DNA from: Blautia sp. BIOML-A1
Lineage (GTDB): Bacteria; Bacillota; Clostridia; Lachnospirales; Lachnospiraceae
Assembly: GCF_009883055.1 (NCBI RefSeq)
Contig: NZ_WWVR01000032.1
Span: 1-40,943 of the forward strand
Direction: 5' to 3'
DNA length: 40,943 nucleotides
Shown piece by piece: positions 8,060 through 16,146 of this stretch; positions within the stretch are counted from its first letter, which is position 1, and each line of letters opens with the position of its first letter. The translations under genes were made by a program, and so were the position numbers. The notes beneath the pieces were generated by a model. That model did no database searches, was not told the origin of the DNA, and saw nothing but the letters and a program-made list of their open reading frames with translations.

Positions 8060-8201
8060 GTTACTGTTCACTCCGTTCACAGTAACTTGGTCAAAATCCA
8101 TTCCATATCACCTTCGGTGATGGGATTTTGCCCCGTATGTCTCGGGATTTTGTCATATACATGACAAAACACCTCGCGGAATATTACCTGTGAACAGTTA
8201 C
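8060..8201 (+). mobile_element. MITE copy D (142 bp) with perfect 8-bp target duplication
   Basis: Runs from GTTACTGTTCACTCC to CTGTGAACAGTTAC. The octamer TCAGATTA flanks it on both sides (8052-8059 and 8202-8209), a perfect target-site duplication. The right-hand duplicate contains the complement of the EF-G-like stop codon, so insertion occurred across the stop codon and left the reading frame intact. The internal TTTTGTCAT/ATGACAAAA hairpin differs from copies C and E by paired changes. Confidence 0.93.
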
Positions 8202-8206
8202 TCAGA

Positions 8207-10294
8207 TTATTCTGCTGCATCCAGTTTGCTTGCTCTGGCTTCGATCTCCTTGGCCTGAATATCATTCGGAGCCTGCTCATAGCGTGCGAACTCATAGGAG
8301 AAGTCACCGCTTCCGCCGGTCATGGAGCGGAGTGTTGTGGAATATCCATAAATCTCAAGCTGCGGAACGTCCGCTTCGATAATGGTGTTGCCTTCGTGAT
8401 CCGGATTCATGCCGAGAACACGGCCACGTCTCTTGTTGAGGTCACCCATAACATCACCGGTATATTTATCCGGAACCGTTATCTTCATGCTTACGATTGG
8501 CTCAAGAAGTACCGGAGATGCATCCATAAAGCCCTTCTTGAATGCCAGGATCGTTGCCATCTTAAATGCCATCTCGGAAGAGTCTACCGGATGATAGGAT
8601 CCATCATAAAGAGTTGCCTTAACACCAACTACAGGATAAGCTGCCAGAGGTCCCTTCTGAACGCTTTCCTGAAGTCCCTTCTCAACTGCCGGGAAGTAGT
8701 TCTTAGGAACAGCGCCGCCTACAACAACCTGCTCAAATACATAAGGTGTCTCCAGATCTCCGGATGGTTCGAAACGCATCTTGACATGTCCGTACTGTCC
8801 ATGTCCACCGGACTGTTTCTTATGTTTGCCTTCTACATCAGAGTTCTTGCGGATAGTCTCACGGAAAGCTACCTTCGGTTTGGAAAGTTCCACGTCTACT
8901 TTATAACGTTCTTTCAGTTTACTTACTACTATATCAAGATGCTGATCGCCCATACCATAGAGTAAAGTCTGTCTGTTGGCAGAGTCATTGACTGCACGGA
9001 GAGTCTTGTCCTCGCTCATCATCTTGGCAAGGGCCTGTGCGATCTTGTCCTCATCACCTTTCTTGACTGCCTTATATCTCTTGTAAGTATAAGGAGTGGA
9101 AATGATAGCCTTCGGATAGAGAACCGGAGCTGCCTTGGTTGCAAGGCTGTCACCGGTCTGTACGCTTGCAAGCTTCGCGATCGCACCGATATCACCAGCA
9201 TGAAGTTCCGGAACCTCGATCGGCTTGGAGCCCTCGAGAACGTATAATTTATTCAGACGTTCTTCTTCACCCTTCTCAACGTTCAGAAGAGTATCATCGG
9301 ATTTGATAACACCGGAGACAACTTTAATAAGAGAATATTTACCAAGGAACGGATCTGCGATCGTCTTCCATACATATGCAGATTTCGCTTTGGCAAAGTC
9401 ATAGTTCGCCTCAAAGATCTCGTTGGTCTTCTGAGAAATACCGTTGCAGGAACGCTTGTCCGGACTCGGGAAATATCCGCAGATATCATCGAGAAGGTTG
9501 GATACACCGCGCAGGTTGATCGGGGATCCCATGCATACCGGAACGATGCTTGCATCCTGTACATTCGTTGCAAGAGCTGCAGAAACTTCTGTTACGGAGA
9601 AAGTATCTCCCTCGAAATAACGGTCCATGAACTCTTCACTGGTCTCAGCAACAGATTCCATCAGAGTTTCATGATATTTCTCAAGGTATTCTTCCAGATA
9701 TTCCGGAACATCGCAAGGCTCCTTGCCTGCTTTGTCGATATATCTTCGGCCGGCCTGCTTCACAACATTCACATAACCGACAAACTTGCCATCCTCACGG
9801 ATCGGGAAATGCAGAGGTGCGATCTTCTTGCCGTAAAGCTCGGTAAGCTCCTCTACTACCTTACGATAGCTGACATCGTCCACGTCCATATCTGTTACAA
9901 AAATCATACGAGGTAATTTATATTTCTCGCAGAGATTCCATGCCTTCTGTGTACCGACCTGAACCCCGGCCTTACCGGAGACAACGATGATGGCTGCATC
10001 TGCTGCACTTACCGCTTCCTCTACTTCTCCTACAAAGTCAAAATAACCAGGAGTATCCAGGATATTGATCTTCACCTTATCCCACGGAACCGGGATCACA
10101 GATGTGGAGATTGAAAACTTTCTCTTGATCTCCTCCTTATCAAAATCGCTGACGGTATTTCCATCTTCTACTCTGCCAAGACGACTTGTCATTCCTGCCA
10201 GATATGCCATTGCCTCTGCTAATGTGGTCTTGCCGGATCCTCCGTGACCCAAAAGAACCACATTGCGAATTCGGTCAGTTCTATAAACGTCCAT
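8207..10294 (-). CDS. Elongation factor G-like translational GTPase (EF-G paralogue)
   Basis: The 695-residue protein has the five-domain EF-G layout: the GTPase domain with P-loop GHGGSGKTT (residues 16-24), switch-region FSISTSV, G3 as DTPGYFDFVGEVEEAV, then domains II-V ending in the DVPQLEIYGYSTTLRSMTGG segment of domain V. It differs from housekeeping EF-G: the P-loop is GHGGSGKTT instead of the usual GHIDAGKTT, and the G4 position reads TDMD instead of NKMD. This is the pattern of the second EF-G found in many Firmicutes, whose exact role (ribosome rescue, recycling or stress translation) is unsettled. GGAGG lies eight bases before the ATG. It has its own promoter and terminator and is divergent from tyrA. 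Confidence 0.9.
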   Translation of the reverse strand: MDVYRTDRIRNVVLLGHGGSGKTTLAEAMAYLAGMTSRLGRVEDGNTVSDFDKEEIKRKFSISTSVIPVPWDKVKINILDTPGYFDFVGEVEEAVSAADAAIIVVSGKAGVQVGTQKAWNLCEKYKLPRMIFVTDMDVDDVSYRKVVEELTELYGKKIAPLHFPIREDGKFVGYVNVVKQAGRRYIDKAGKEPCDVPEYLEEYLEKYHETLMESVAETSEEFMDRYFEGDTFSVTEVSAALATNVQDASIVPVCMGSPINLRGVSNLLDDICGYFPSPDKRSCNGISQKTNEIFEANYDFAKAKSAYVWKTIADPFLGKYSLIKVVSGVIKSDDTLLNVEKGEEERLNKLYVLEGSKPIEVPELHAGDIGAIAKLASVQTGDSLATKAAPVLYPKAIISTPYTYKRYKAVKKGDEDKIAQALAKMMSEDKTLRAVNDSANRQTLLYGMGDQHLDIVVSKLKERYKVDVELSKPKVAFRETIRKNSDVEGKHKKQSGGHGQYGHVKMRFEPSGDLETPYVFEQVVVGGAVPKNYFPAVEKGLQESVQKGPLAAYPVVGVKATLYDGSYHPVDSSEMAFKMATILAFKKGFMDASPVLLEPIVSMKITVPDKYTGDVMGDLNKRRGRVLGMNPDHEGNTIIEADVPQLEIYGYSTTLRSMTGGSGDFSYEFARYEQAPNDIQAKEIEARASKLDAAE

Positions 10295-10328
10295 ATGTAA
10301 TACCTCCCTGTATGTCTGATATGTCCAT

Positions 10329-10357
10329 ATTTTACTAAAATTCTTTCAACTTTTCAA
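10329..10357 (-). promoter_or_regulatory. Sigma-A promoter of the EF-G-like gene
   Basis: TTGAAA (10352-10357), a 17-base spacer and TAAAAT (10329-10334) on the minus strand, 35 bases from the start codon. Confidence 0.78.
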
Positions 10358-10436
10358 GTATTTTATGTAATTTTAACAACTTTTTTTGAGCTATTTTTGC
10401 AATTATTCATCGAATTCACCTATTTTATAGCTTTAT

Positions 10437-10465
10437 TTGACATTTTTCATCGTATCTTTTAAAAT
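10437..10465 (+). promoter_or_regulatory. Sigma-A promoter of the tyrA-aroA-capA run
   Basis: Consensus TTGACA (10437-10442), a 17-base spacer and TAAAAT (10460-10465), about 50 bases before the tyrA ATG. It is divergent from the promoter at 10329-10357, about 80 bp away. Confidence 0.85.
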
Positions 10466-10513
10466 AAGTACATAGTTTTGTCTATAAATAGACTCGGAAA
10501 GGATACAGACATC

Positions 10514-11605
10514 ATGAAAACCATCGGTTTTATCGGGCTTGGCCTGATCGGAGGATCTATTGCAAAAACGATCCGCAAGTTTCATCCGGATTACCACATC
10601 CTCGCATATGCAAAACACAAGGAGACTCTGGCTACTGCACTGAACTGCGGTGCCATTGACGGCGTACTGGAAGAGAAAGATGACCGTTATCGCAGCTGCG
10701 ACTATATTTTTCTCTGTGCTCCGGTAGAATATAATATTGAATACCTTAAATACCTCAAGGATATCATAAAGGACGGATGCATCATCACAGATGCCGGAAG
10801 CGTCAAGGGACCGATCCACAAGGCAGTCGAGGAGCTTGGCATGGAAAACTGCTTTATCGGCGGACATCCCATGGCTGGTTCCGAACGTTCCGGATTTGAG
10901 TATTCCTCAGATCATCTTCTCGAAAATGCTTACTATATCCTGACGCCGGGCGGACAGGTTCCTCTCGAAAAGATCACCGAATTTTCTGAACTGATCGACT
11001 CTCTTGGTTCGATCCCGATGGTCCTCACCTGTGAGGAACACGATTTCATCACCGCCGGTGTCAGCCATCTCCCACATATCATCGCGTCCACACTGGTAAA
11101 TCTTGTCAGGGAGCTGGATAATGACGCTGAATACATGAAGACGATCGCCGCAGGAGGTTTTCGTGATATCACCCGTATTGCCTCCTCCTCTCCGGTTATG
11201 TGGGAACAGATCTGCCTCGAGAATCATGAGAATATCTCCCATGTGCTTGACGAATACATCAAGATGCTGATCCAGGCCCGCTGTTCCGTTGACAATCTGG
11301 AGGCAGAAACTCTCTATGATATGTTTGCAAATTCCAGAGATTACCGTGACTCCATCGACACAACCTCCTCCGGCCTTATCAACAAGACCTATGTTCTTTA
11401 TATTGATATTGTCGATGAAGCAGGTGGAATTGCCACAATTGCCACAATCCTTGCTATGGAGGGAATCAGTATCAAGAACATCGGCATCATCCACAACCGT
11501 GAATTTGAGCAGGGTGTCCTGAAGATTGAATTCTATGAGGAAGATGCCATGAAACGCGGAACTGCACTTCTTAAGAAGCGAAATTATATTGTATACGAAC
11601 GGTAG
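10514..11605 (+). CDS. tyrA: Prephenate dehydrogenase with C-terminal ACT domain
   Basis: TyrA oxidatively decarboxylates prephenate to 4-hydroxyphenylpyruvate with NAD+, the committed step to tyrosine. The 363-residue protein opens with the Rossmann motif GFIGLGLIGGS, carries GGHPMAGSERSGF and the catalytic-region HDFITAGVSHLPHIIA, and ends with an ACT domain (about residues 293-360, YVLYIDIVDEAGGIATIATIL), which usually gives feedback control by tyrosine. The start at 10514 (MKTIGF) has AAAGGA ten bases upstream; the longer open frame begins in the promoter region. aroA follows after 13 bases, so the two are co-transcribed. Confidence 0.95.
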   Translation: MKTIGFIGLGLIGGSIAKTIRKFHPDYHILAYAKHKETLATALNCGAIDGVLEEKDDRYRSCDYIFLCAPVEYNIEYLKYLKDIIKDGCIITDAGSVKGPIHKAVEELGMENCFIGGHPMAGSERSGFEYSSDHLLENAYYILTPGGQVPLEKITEFSELIDSLGSIPMVLTCEEHDFITAGVSHLPHIIASTLVNLVRELDNDAEYMKTIAAGGFRDITRIASSSPVMWEQICLENHENISHVLDEYIKMLIQARCSVDNLEAETLYDMFANSRDYRDSIDTTSSGLINKTYVLYIDIVDEAGGIATIATILAMEGISIKNIGIIHNREFEQGVLKIEFYEEDAMKRGTALLKKRNYIVYER

Positions 11606-11618
11606 GTTGATCATAATA

Positions 11619-12896
11619 ATGGAAATCAAAAAACAGACAAACTTAAAAGGAACCCTGACTGTTCCCGGTGACAAGTCGATTTCTCACCGGGCAGTCATGT
11701 TTGGCTCACTTGCCCGAGGCACAACCAGAATCTCTCATTTTCTTGAGGGCGCTGACTGTCTTTCTACAATCTCCTGTTTCCGCAAAATGGGAATCGAGAT
11801 AGACCGCAATAAAGATGAGATTCTTGTACACGGCAGAGGGCTTCACGGCCTCACAACCCCGACTGAAATCCTTGACGTCGGCAACAGCGGAACTACGACC
11901 CGACTGATCTCCGGAATCCTTGCCGGACAGACTTTCACCTCCGAACTGGACGGAGATGATTCGATCCGTACCCGTCCGATGAAACGCATCATGACACCTC
12001 TGGCCTCCATGGGAGCCGATATCACAAGCAGGCTTGATAACGGCTGTGCACCGCTTATCATCCACGGCAGACCACTTCACGCCGCTCATTATGATTCACC
12101 GGTCGCTTCCGCACAGGTCAAATCCTGCGTCCTGCTTGCCGGTATGTATGCCGATGGGATCACCAGCGTGACGGAACCATTTCTTTCCCGAAACCATACA
12201 GAGATCATGCTGAATTATTTTGGTGCAGAAATCACTTCCGAAGGAACCACAGCATCCATCAGACCGGAACCTGTTCTGGAAGGAAGAGACATTCAGGTAC
12301 CTGGTGATATTTCTTCTGCCGCCTACTTTATCGCAGCCGGTCTTCTGACTCCGGGAAGCGAGATCCTGCTTAAGAATGTAGGGATCAATCCGACCAGAGC
12401 CGGAATTATAAAGGTCTGCATGGATATGGGTGCTGATATCACTCTCCTCAATGAGAGTACAGAGGGCGAACCGACCGCCGATCTTCTGATCCGCACCAGT
12501 TCCCTTAAAGGAACGACCATCGAGGGAAGCATCATCCCGACATTGATCGATGAGATTCCGATGATCGCTGTCATGGCCGCTTTTGCCGAAGGTACCACCA
12601 TTATCCGCGATGCCCAGGAACTCAAAGTCAAGGAATCTGACCGTATTGCTGTTATGGTTGACAACCTCAGACGCATGGGGGCTGACATTGAAGGAACGGA
12701 TGACGGCATGATCATCCACGGCGGACGTCCACTCCACGGTGCAGTGATCGATTCTCATCTTGATCATCGTATTGCCATGAGCTTTGCTGTAGCCGGAATG
12801 ATCTGTGACGGCACTGTAGAAATTCTGAACGGAGAATGTGTCAACATCTCCTATCCGGAATTTTATCAGGATCTTTACCGTTTAGGCCAGTCATAA
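11619..12896 (+). CDS. aroA: 3-phosphoshikimate 1-carboxyvinyltransferase (EPSP synthase)
   Basis: AroA transfers the enolpyruvyl group of PEP to shikimate-3-phosphate, the sixth step of the shikimate pathway, which supplies chorismate and hence prephenate for the neighbouring TyrA. The 425-residue protein has the expected VPGDKSISHRA N-terminus, DVGNSGTTTRL near residue 85, DDSIRTRPM, and the C-terminal ELKVKESDRI and DHRIAMSFAV segments with the conserved Asp, Glu, Lys and Arg residues. The start is at MEIKKQT with only a weak GGTTGA-type ribosome site, so coupling to tyrA (13 bases upstream) is likely. Confidence 0.96.
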   Translation: MEIKKQTNLKGTLTVPGDKSISHRAVMFGSLARGTTRISHFLEGADCLSTISCFRKMGIEIDRNKDEILVHGRGLHGLTTPTEILDVGNSGTTTRLISGILAGQTFTSELDGDDSIRTRPMKRIMTPLASMGADITSRLDNGCAPLIIHGRPLHAAHYDSPVASAQVKSCVLLAGMYADGITSVTEPFLSRNHTEIMLNYFGAEITSEGTTASIRPEPVLEGRDIQVPGDISSAAYFIAAGLLTPGSEILLKNVGINPTRAGIIKVCMDMGADITLLNESTEGEPTADLLIRTSSLKGTTIEGSIIPTLIDEIPMIAVMAAFAEGTTIIRDAQELKVKESDRIAVMVDNLRRMGADIEGTDDGMIIHGGRPLHGAVIDSHLDHRIAMSFAVAGMICDGTVEILNGECVNISYPEFYQDLYRLGQS

Positions 12897-12911
12897 AATA
12901 AGGAGTCAAGC

Positions 12912-14270
12912 ATGCCGCCAAAGAAAAAACGCAAAAAACGTCTGCATCAGAAATCCCGCTACTATCGCAGAAAGCAGCAGCTCACTCAGCGTATACTCAT
13001 AAGCTGTGGTGCAGTTCTGATTCTGCTGCTGCTTTTTATTCTGGTACGAGGCTGTTCTGCAGGCAAAAAAAATTCCACCAAGGCCAGTGCATCTTCCAAA
13101 TCAAAGACAGAAGCTTCTTCTGATGCGCAGGTCACACCTTTACCAACAACTGCCCCTGTATCTCTCACCGTCAGCGTTGTCGGTGACTGTACTCTGGGTA
13201 CGGACGAAAATTTCGACTATGATACCAGTCTTAATGCCTGTTATGACAATTATGGTGCAGATTATTTCTTTTCCAATGTAAAGAGTATTTTTTCTGCTGA
13301 TGATCTGACCATTGCCAATTTCGAGGGAACCCTTACCGATTCTGAAGAACGAGAAGACAAGGAGTATGCCTTCAAGGCCCCTGCTGAATATGCCGGCATT
13401 CTTACCTCCGGTTCCGTCGAAGCTGTCAACACTGCCAACAACCACAGCCACGATTATGGCGATCAGGGCTATGAAGATACCATCTCCGCACTCGACAGTG
13501 CAGGAATCCTGAATTTCGGATATGATAAGACGGTTGTAACAGAAGTCAAAGGAATCAAGGTCGGACTGGTCGGAATCTATGAATTAAAGGATCACCTTGA
13601 GCGCAAGGAACAGCTCAAACAGAACATCGCCAAGGTAAAAGCCGAGGGTGCACAGATCACGATCGTGATCTTCCACTGGGGAAATGAAAAAGAAGAAGTC
13701 CCTGACAGCAATCAGACCACTCTCGCTCACCTTGCTATTGATGAGGGAGCTGATCTGGTATGCGGGCATCATCCGCATGTGCTTCAGGGAATTGAAGAAT
13801 ATAAAGGAAAGAATATTGTTTACAGTCTTGGAAACTTCTGCTTCGGCGGAAACCAGTATCCGAGTGATATGGACACCATGATCTTCCAGCAGACCTTCAC
13901 TGTAGATCAAAACGGAGTAAAAGCGGACAATGTCACCAACATCATCCCCTGCTCTGTCTCCTCTGATTCGGATTACAACAATTATCAGCCAACTCCCGCC
14001 GAAGGTGACGAGGCAGCACGTATTCTCAATAAGATCCAGGAACGTACTGCTATGATCACCGATGGAACTGCCTCCACTTCTGATTCTTCCGAAGATTATG
14101 ATTCTTCTGACAATGAAGAGGACAGTTCTTATGATAATTCCGGCTATGAGGAAAATAGTTCTTACGATGATTCTTCGGACTATACAGAAGACAGTTCTTA
14201 TGATTATGACGAAGACAGTTCCTACGATTATACAGAGGATACTTCCTATGATGATTCTTATGAAGAATAA
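12912..14270 (+). CDS. CapA-family (poly-gamma-glutamate synthesis type) membrane-anchored metallophosphatase with acidic Tyr/Ser tail
   Basis: The 452-residue product starts with a very basic stretch (residues 1-28, rich in Lys and Arg), one membrane span (about 29-49), a Ser/Lys linker, then a CapA/PGA_cap domain: VVGDCTLGTDENF, NFEGTLTDSEE, TANNHSHDYG, IFHWGNEKE, GHHPHVLQGIEEY and YSLGNFCFGG. The family has a calcineurin-like fold and is linked to capsule or poly-gamma-glutamate assembly; the substrate here is unknown. The last ~65 residues are a low-complexity tail of repeated SSYD-type units rich in Asp, Glu, Ser and Tyr. AAGGAG lies six bases before the ATG, 15 bases after aroA. Confidence 0.88.
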   Translation: MPPKKKRKKRLHQKSRYYRRKQQLTQRILISCGAVLILLLLFILVRGCSAGKKNSTKASASSKSKTEASSDAQVTPLPTTAPVSLTVSVVGDCTLGTDENFDYDTSLNACYDNYGADYFFSNVKSIFSADDLTIANFEGTLTDSEEREDKEYAFKAPAEYAGILTSGSVEAVNTANNHSHDYGDQGYEDTISALDSAGILNFGYDKTVVTEVKGIKVGLVGIYELKDHLERKEQLKQNIAKVKAEGAQITIVIFHWGNEKEEVPDSNQTTLAHLAIDEGADLVCGHHPHVLQGIEEYKGKNIVYSLGNFCFGGNQYPSDMDTMIFQQTFTVDQNGVKADNVTNIIPCSVSSDSDYNNYQPTPAEGDEAARILNKIQERTAMITDGTASTSDSSEDYDSSDNEEDSSYDNSGYEENSSYDDSSDYTEDSSYDYDEDSSYDYTEDTSYDDSYEE

Positions 14271-14273
14271 CTG

Positions 14274-14285
14274 GTAACTGTTCAG
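14274..14285 (+). repeat. MITE end fragment
   Basis: GTAACTGTTCAG, identical to the left terminus of copy A, right after the capA-type stop codon. No matching right half or target duplication is visible, so this is a weak remnant call. Confidence 0.4.
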
Positions 14286-14286
14286 T

Positions 14287-14351
14287 TCCCGGAGGTTCAG
14301 GGTGCTTTCTGAATATTCTCAGTAAGTACTCTGATCTCCGGGATCTTTTTT
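14287..14351 (+). terminator. Possible terminator of the tyrA-aroA-capA run, inside the 3' end of the LysR gene
   Basis: TCCCGGAG (14287-14294) pairs with CTCCGGGA (14336-14343), followed by TCTTTTTT. The loop is long (41 bases) but holds a smaller CTGAATATTCTCAG hairpin. It overlaps the convergent regulator gene. Confidence 0.45.
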
Positions 14352-15211
14352 ACTGTATCCAGAAGTTCCTGGAGAAAATCCAGAACCAGTGCCCCGGCAT
14401 TTCTCTGGTCGCCCATGATCGCATAGCACGTACGGTATTCCGGGCCATTTTCCAGTGATACGAGACGGCATCCGCCTTCCTCTGAAAGCTTCTGTCCAAT
14501 AGTTGCCGGCATGATCGCCCAGGTCTTCTCAAGGTCAAGAAGCTGACGCAGAAGTGCCATATTATCGAGAGATACCTTCACCTCTGAGTTGTTTCCAAAC
14601 CAGTAATTATGCCACATCATAAAAGAGTTACTCCACGGGATATAAATCTCGTCCGCACTCCTTAGATAAGAAGGGAGAATACCGTCCTCATATCTGGCAT
14701 CTTCATTACAGACCAGAACCAGTTTTTCCTCAAAAAGCGGTACCGTCTGCACCTTCTTAAAAAAATGTGGGTTTGTGATCAGTCCCATATCTACTTCTTT
14801 GTTCTCAACCGCCTTATAAGATATATTGGAACGCATGGTATCAATATGAAGACTGCAGTTTTTATGTTTCTCCAGGAAACTGCCGATGATCTGCGGCATG
14901 AAATAAAAATTCAGACTGTCCACATTTGCGATCTTCAGAATATCAGATGGTTTTTCATTCTGGATCTGACTTGTTTCCAGCCACAGCTGTTCCCATTTAC
15001 GGGCAAGGGGCACAAAACGCTTTCCTGCATCTGTGAGTTCCAGTGTGCGGGCACCTTTTTTGCGGATAACAAGTTCTGTTCCAAGTTCTTCCTCCAGAGC
15101 AGACAGACGATGGCTCAGTGCAGGCTGTGAGACGAACAAAACTTCTGCTGCCTTAGACAATGATGAACTGGATACAATTGTGAGAAATGTATGGATATCT
15201 GTGTAATTCAA
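14297..15211 (-). CDS. LysR-family transcriptional regulator
   Basis: The 304-residue product has the LysR layout: an N-terminal winged HTH (about residues 4-62, with SLSKAAEVLFVSQPALSHRLSALEEELG) and a periplasmic-binding-like effector domain (about 90-295). The start is placed at TTG 15209-15211 (LNYTDIHTF) because AAGGAGGAG lies eight bases upstream. The ATG at 15242-15244 would put that ribosome site inside the coding sequence. The regulator is divergent from the DUF1275 membrane protein at 15424, the classic arrangement for LysR control of a neighbour. The effector is unknown. Confidence 0.9.
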   Translation of the reverse strand: MNYTDIHTFLTIVSSSSLSKAAEVLFVSQPALSHRLSALEEELGTELVIRKKGARTLELTDAGKRFVPLARKWEQLWLETSQIQNEKPSDILKIANVDSLNFYFMPQIIGSFLEKHKNCSLHIDTMRSNISYKAVENKEVDMGLITNPHFFKKVQTVPLFEEKLVLVCNEDARYEDGILPSYLRSADEIYIPWSNSFMMWHNYWFGNNSEVKVSLDNMALLRQLLDLEKTWAIMPATIGQKLSEEGGCRLVSLENGPEYRTCYAIMGDQRNAGALVLDFLQELLDTVKKIPEIRVLTENIQKAP

Positions 15212-15264
15212 TTCAAACTCCTCCTTTTGTGACAGTATATGCATACGCTCAGAGCGTTGTCTCG

Positions 15265-15322
15265 GTCGAGAATAATACCTGTAGAGTTACTGTTCATTCC
15301 GTTCACAGCACCTGTGAACTAC
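15265..15322. repeat. Scrambled MITE remnants in the LysR / DUF1275 intergenic region
   Basis: AATAATACCTGTAGAGTTAC resembles a MITE right end (copy D: AATATTACCTGTGAACAGTTAC). It is followed by GTTACTGTTCATTCCGTTCACAG, a MITE left end, and then ACCTGTGAAC. No target duplication is visible. This looks like nested, internally deleted copies. Confidence 0.5.
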
Positions 15323-15361
15323 TTATAAATTCTTTTTATATTATATAGATAAAATATCGAA

Positions 15362-15390
15362 TTTACAATATAATATTTTGATACTATAAT
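15362..15390 (+). promoter_or_regulatory. Sigma-A promoter of the DUF1275 gene
   Basis: TTTACA (15362-15367), a 17-base spacer and perfect TATAAT (15385-15390). An imperfect dyad (AAAATAT ... ATATTTT, about 15347-15379) overlaps the -35 and could be a LysR operator, but the region is so AT-rich that this is weak. Confidence 0.72.
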
Positions 15391-15423
15391 ATGCACAGAT
15401 TAAGAAAGATAGGAATGATTTAC

Positions 15424-16119
15424 ATGGACAAGGCAATCCTTGAACGCCGGTTACATTTGACCGTAACTTTTATCGGTGGTTTTATGGGATGTTATGCAAT
15501 TTTCAACCGTTGTGATGTTTTTGGTTCTGCACAGACCGGAAACCTGATCTCATTCGTTATGGATCTCACCGGACACTCTGATTCGCATATGTTTTTCCGT
15601 TTCTCTGCATTGCTGATCTACATTTTGGCAATGGTTGCAACCGTTTTTCTCTCACACAAGCTGCAGAAGACCACTCTGAAATTCGTCAGTCTTCTGATTG
15701 ATGCCCTGGCTTTTCTCCTTCTCGGATTTCTTCCGGAGGATATGGATCCTTTCATTGCACTGTATCCTGTTTTTTTTGCCACGGCATTTCAGTGGTGTTC
15801 CTTCAAAGGTGCAGATGGATTCAACAGTTCCTGCATCTTCTGCACCAACAATCTCCGTCAGTGCACGACAGGATTTGCAGAATACCTTTACAGCAAAGAT
15901 TCCGAGGCACTTCGAAGGGGAATTTTTTATGGAAAAGTACTTCTTTCTTTTTATCTGGGAGTTGCAGTATGTTTCCTGTTCTGTCAGAGATTTCATCTCA
16001 CAGGTGCATGGGCAGGACTTCTCCCTGTATGTGCTGCACTTGTGCTCGTCAATGAAGAACGCGTTCTTTCCAGAGAGAAAGAGACAGAAAAAGAAGAGGT
16101 TCTCAGGATTCACGCCTGA
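15424..16119 (+). CDS. DUF1275/YoaK-family integral membrane protein
   Basis: The 231-residue product shows about six hydrophobic spans and the family's N-terminal pattern, including TFIGGFMGCYAIFNRCDVFGSAQTGNLISF (about residues 11-40). The family is widespread but without an established substrate. The ATG at 15424 (MDKAILERR) is preferred: AGGA lies nine bases upstream, while the two earlier in-frame ATGs have none or have it directly abutting. The likely regulator is the divergent LysR. The stop codon lies inside the terminator hairpin at 16098-16132. Confidence 0.85.
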   Translation: MDKAILERRLHLTVTFIGGFMGCYAIFNRCDVFGSAQTGNLISFVMDLTGHSDSHMFFRFSALLIYILAMVATVFLSHKLQKTTLKFVSLLIDALAFLLLGFLPEDMDPFIALYPVFFATAFQWCSFKGADGFNSSCIFCTNNLRQCTTGFAEYLYSKDSEALRRGIFYGKVLLSFYLGVAVCFLFCQRFHLTGAWAGLLPVCAALVLVNEERVLSREKETEKEEVLRIHA

Positions 16120-16132
16120 GAGCCTCTTTTTT
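16098..16132 (+). terminator. Intrinsic terminator, probably bidirectional, between convergent genes
   Basis: GGTTCTCAGG pairs with CCTGAGAGCC around a 7-base loop, followed by TCTTTTTT. On the minus strand the same hairpin is followed by TCTTCTTTTT, so it could also serve the convergent gene ending at 16147. It contains the DUF1275 stop codon. Confidence 0.88.
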
Positions 16133-16146
16133 GTATTACCGACTTA

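Noticed and set aside
15347..15390. LysR operator in the divergent promoter
   Set aside because: Several T-N11-A matches exist, but the region is so AT-rich that none stands out; kept only as a remark in the promoter entry.
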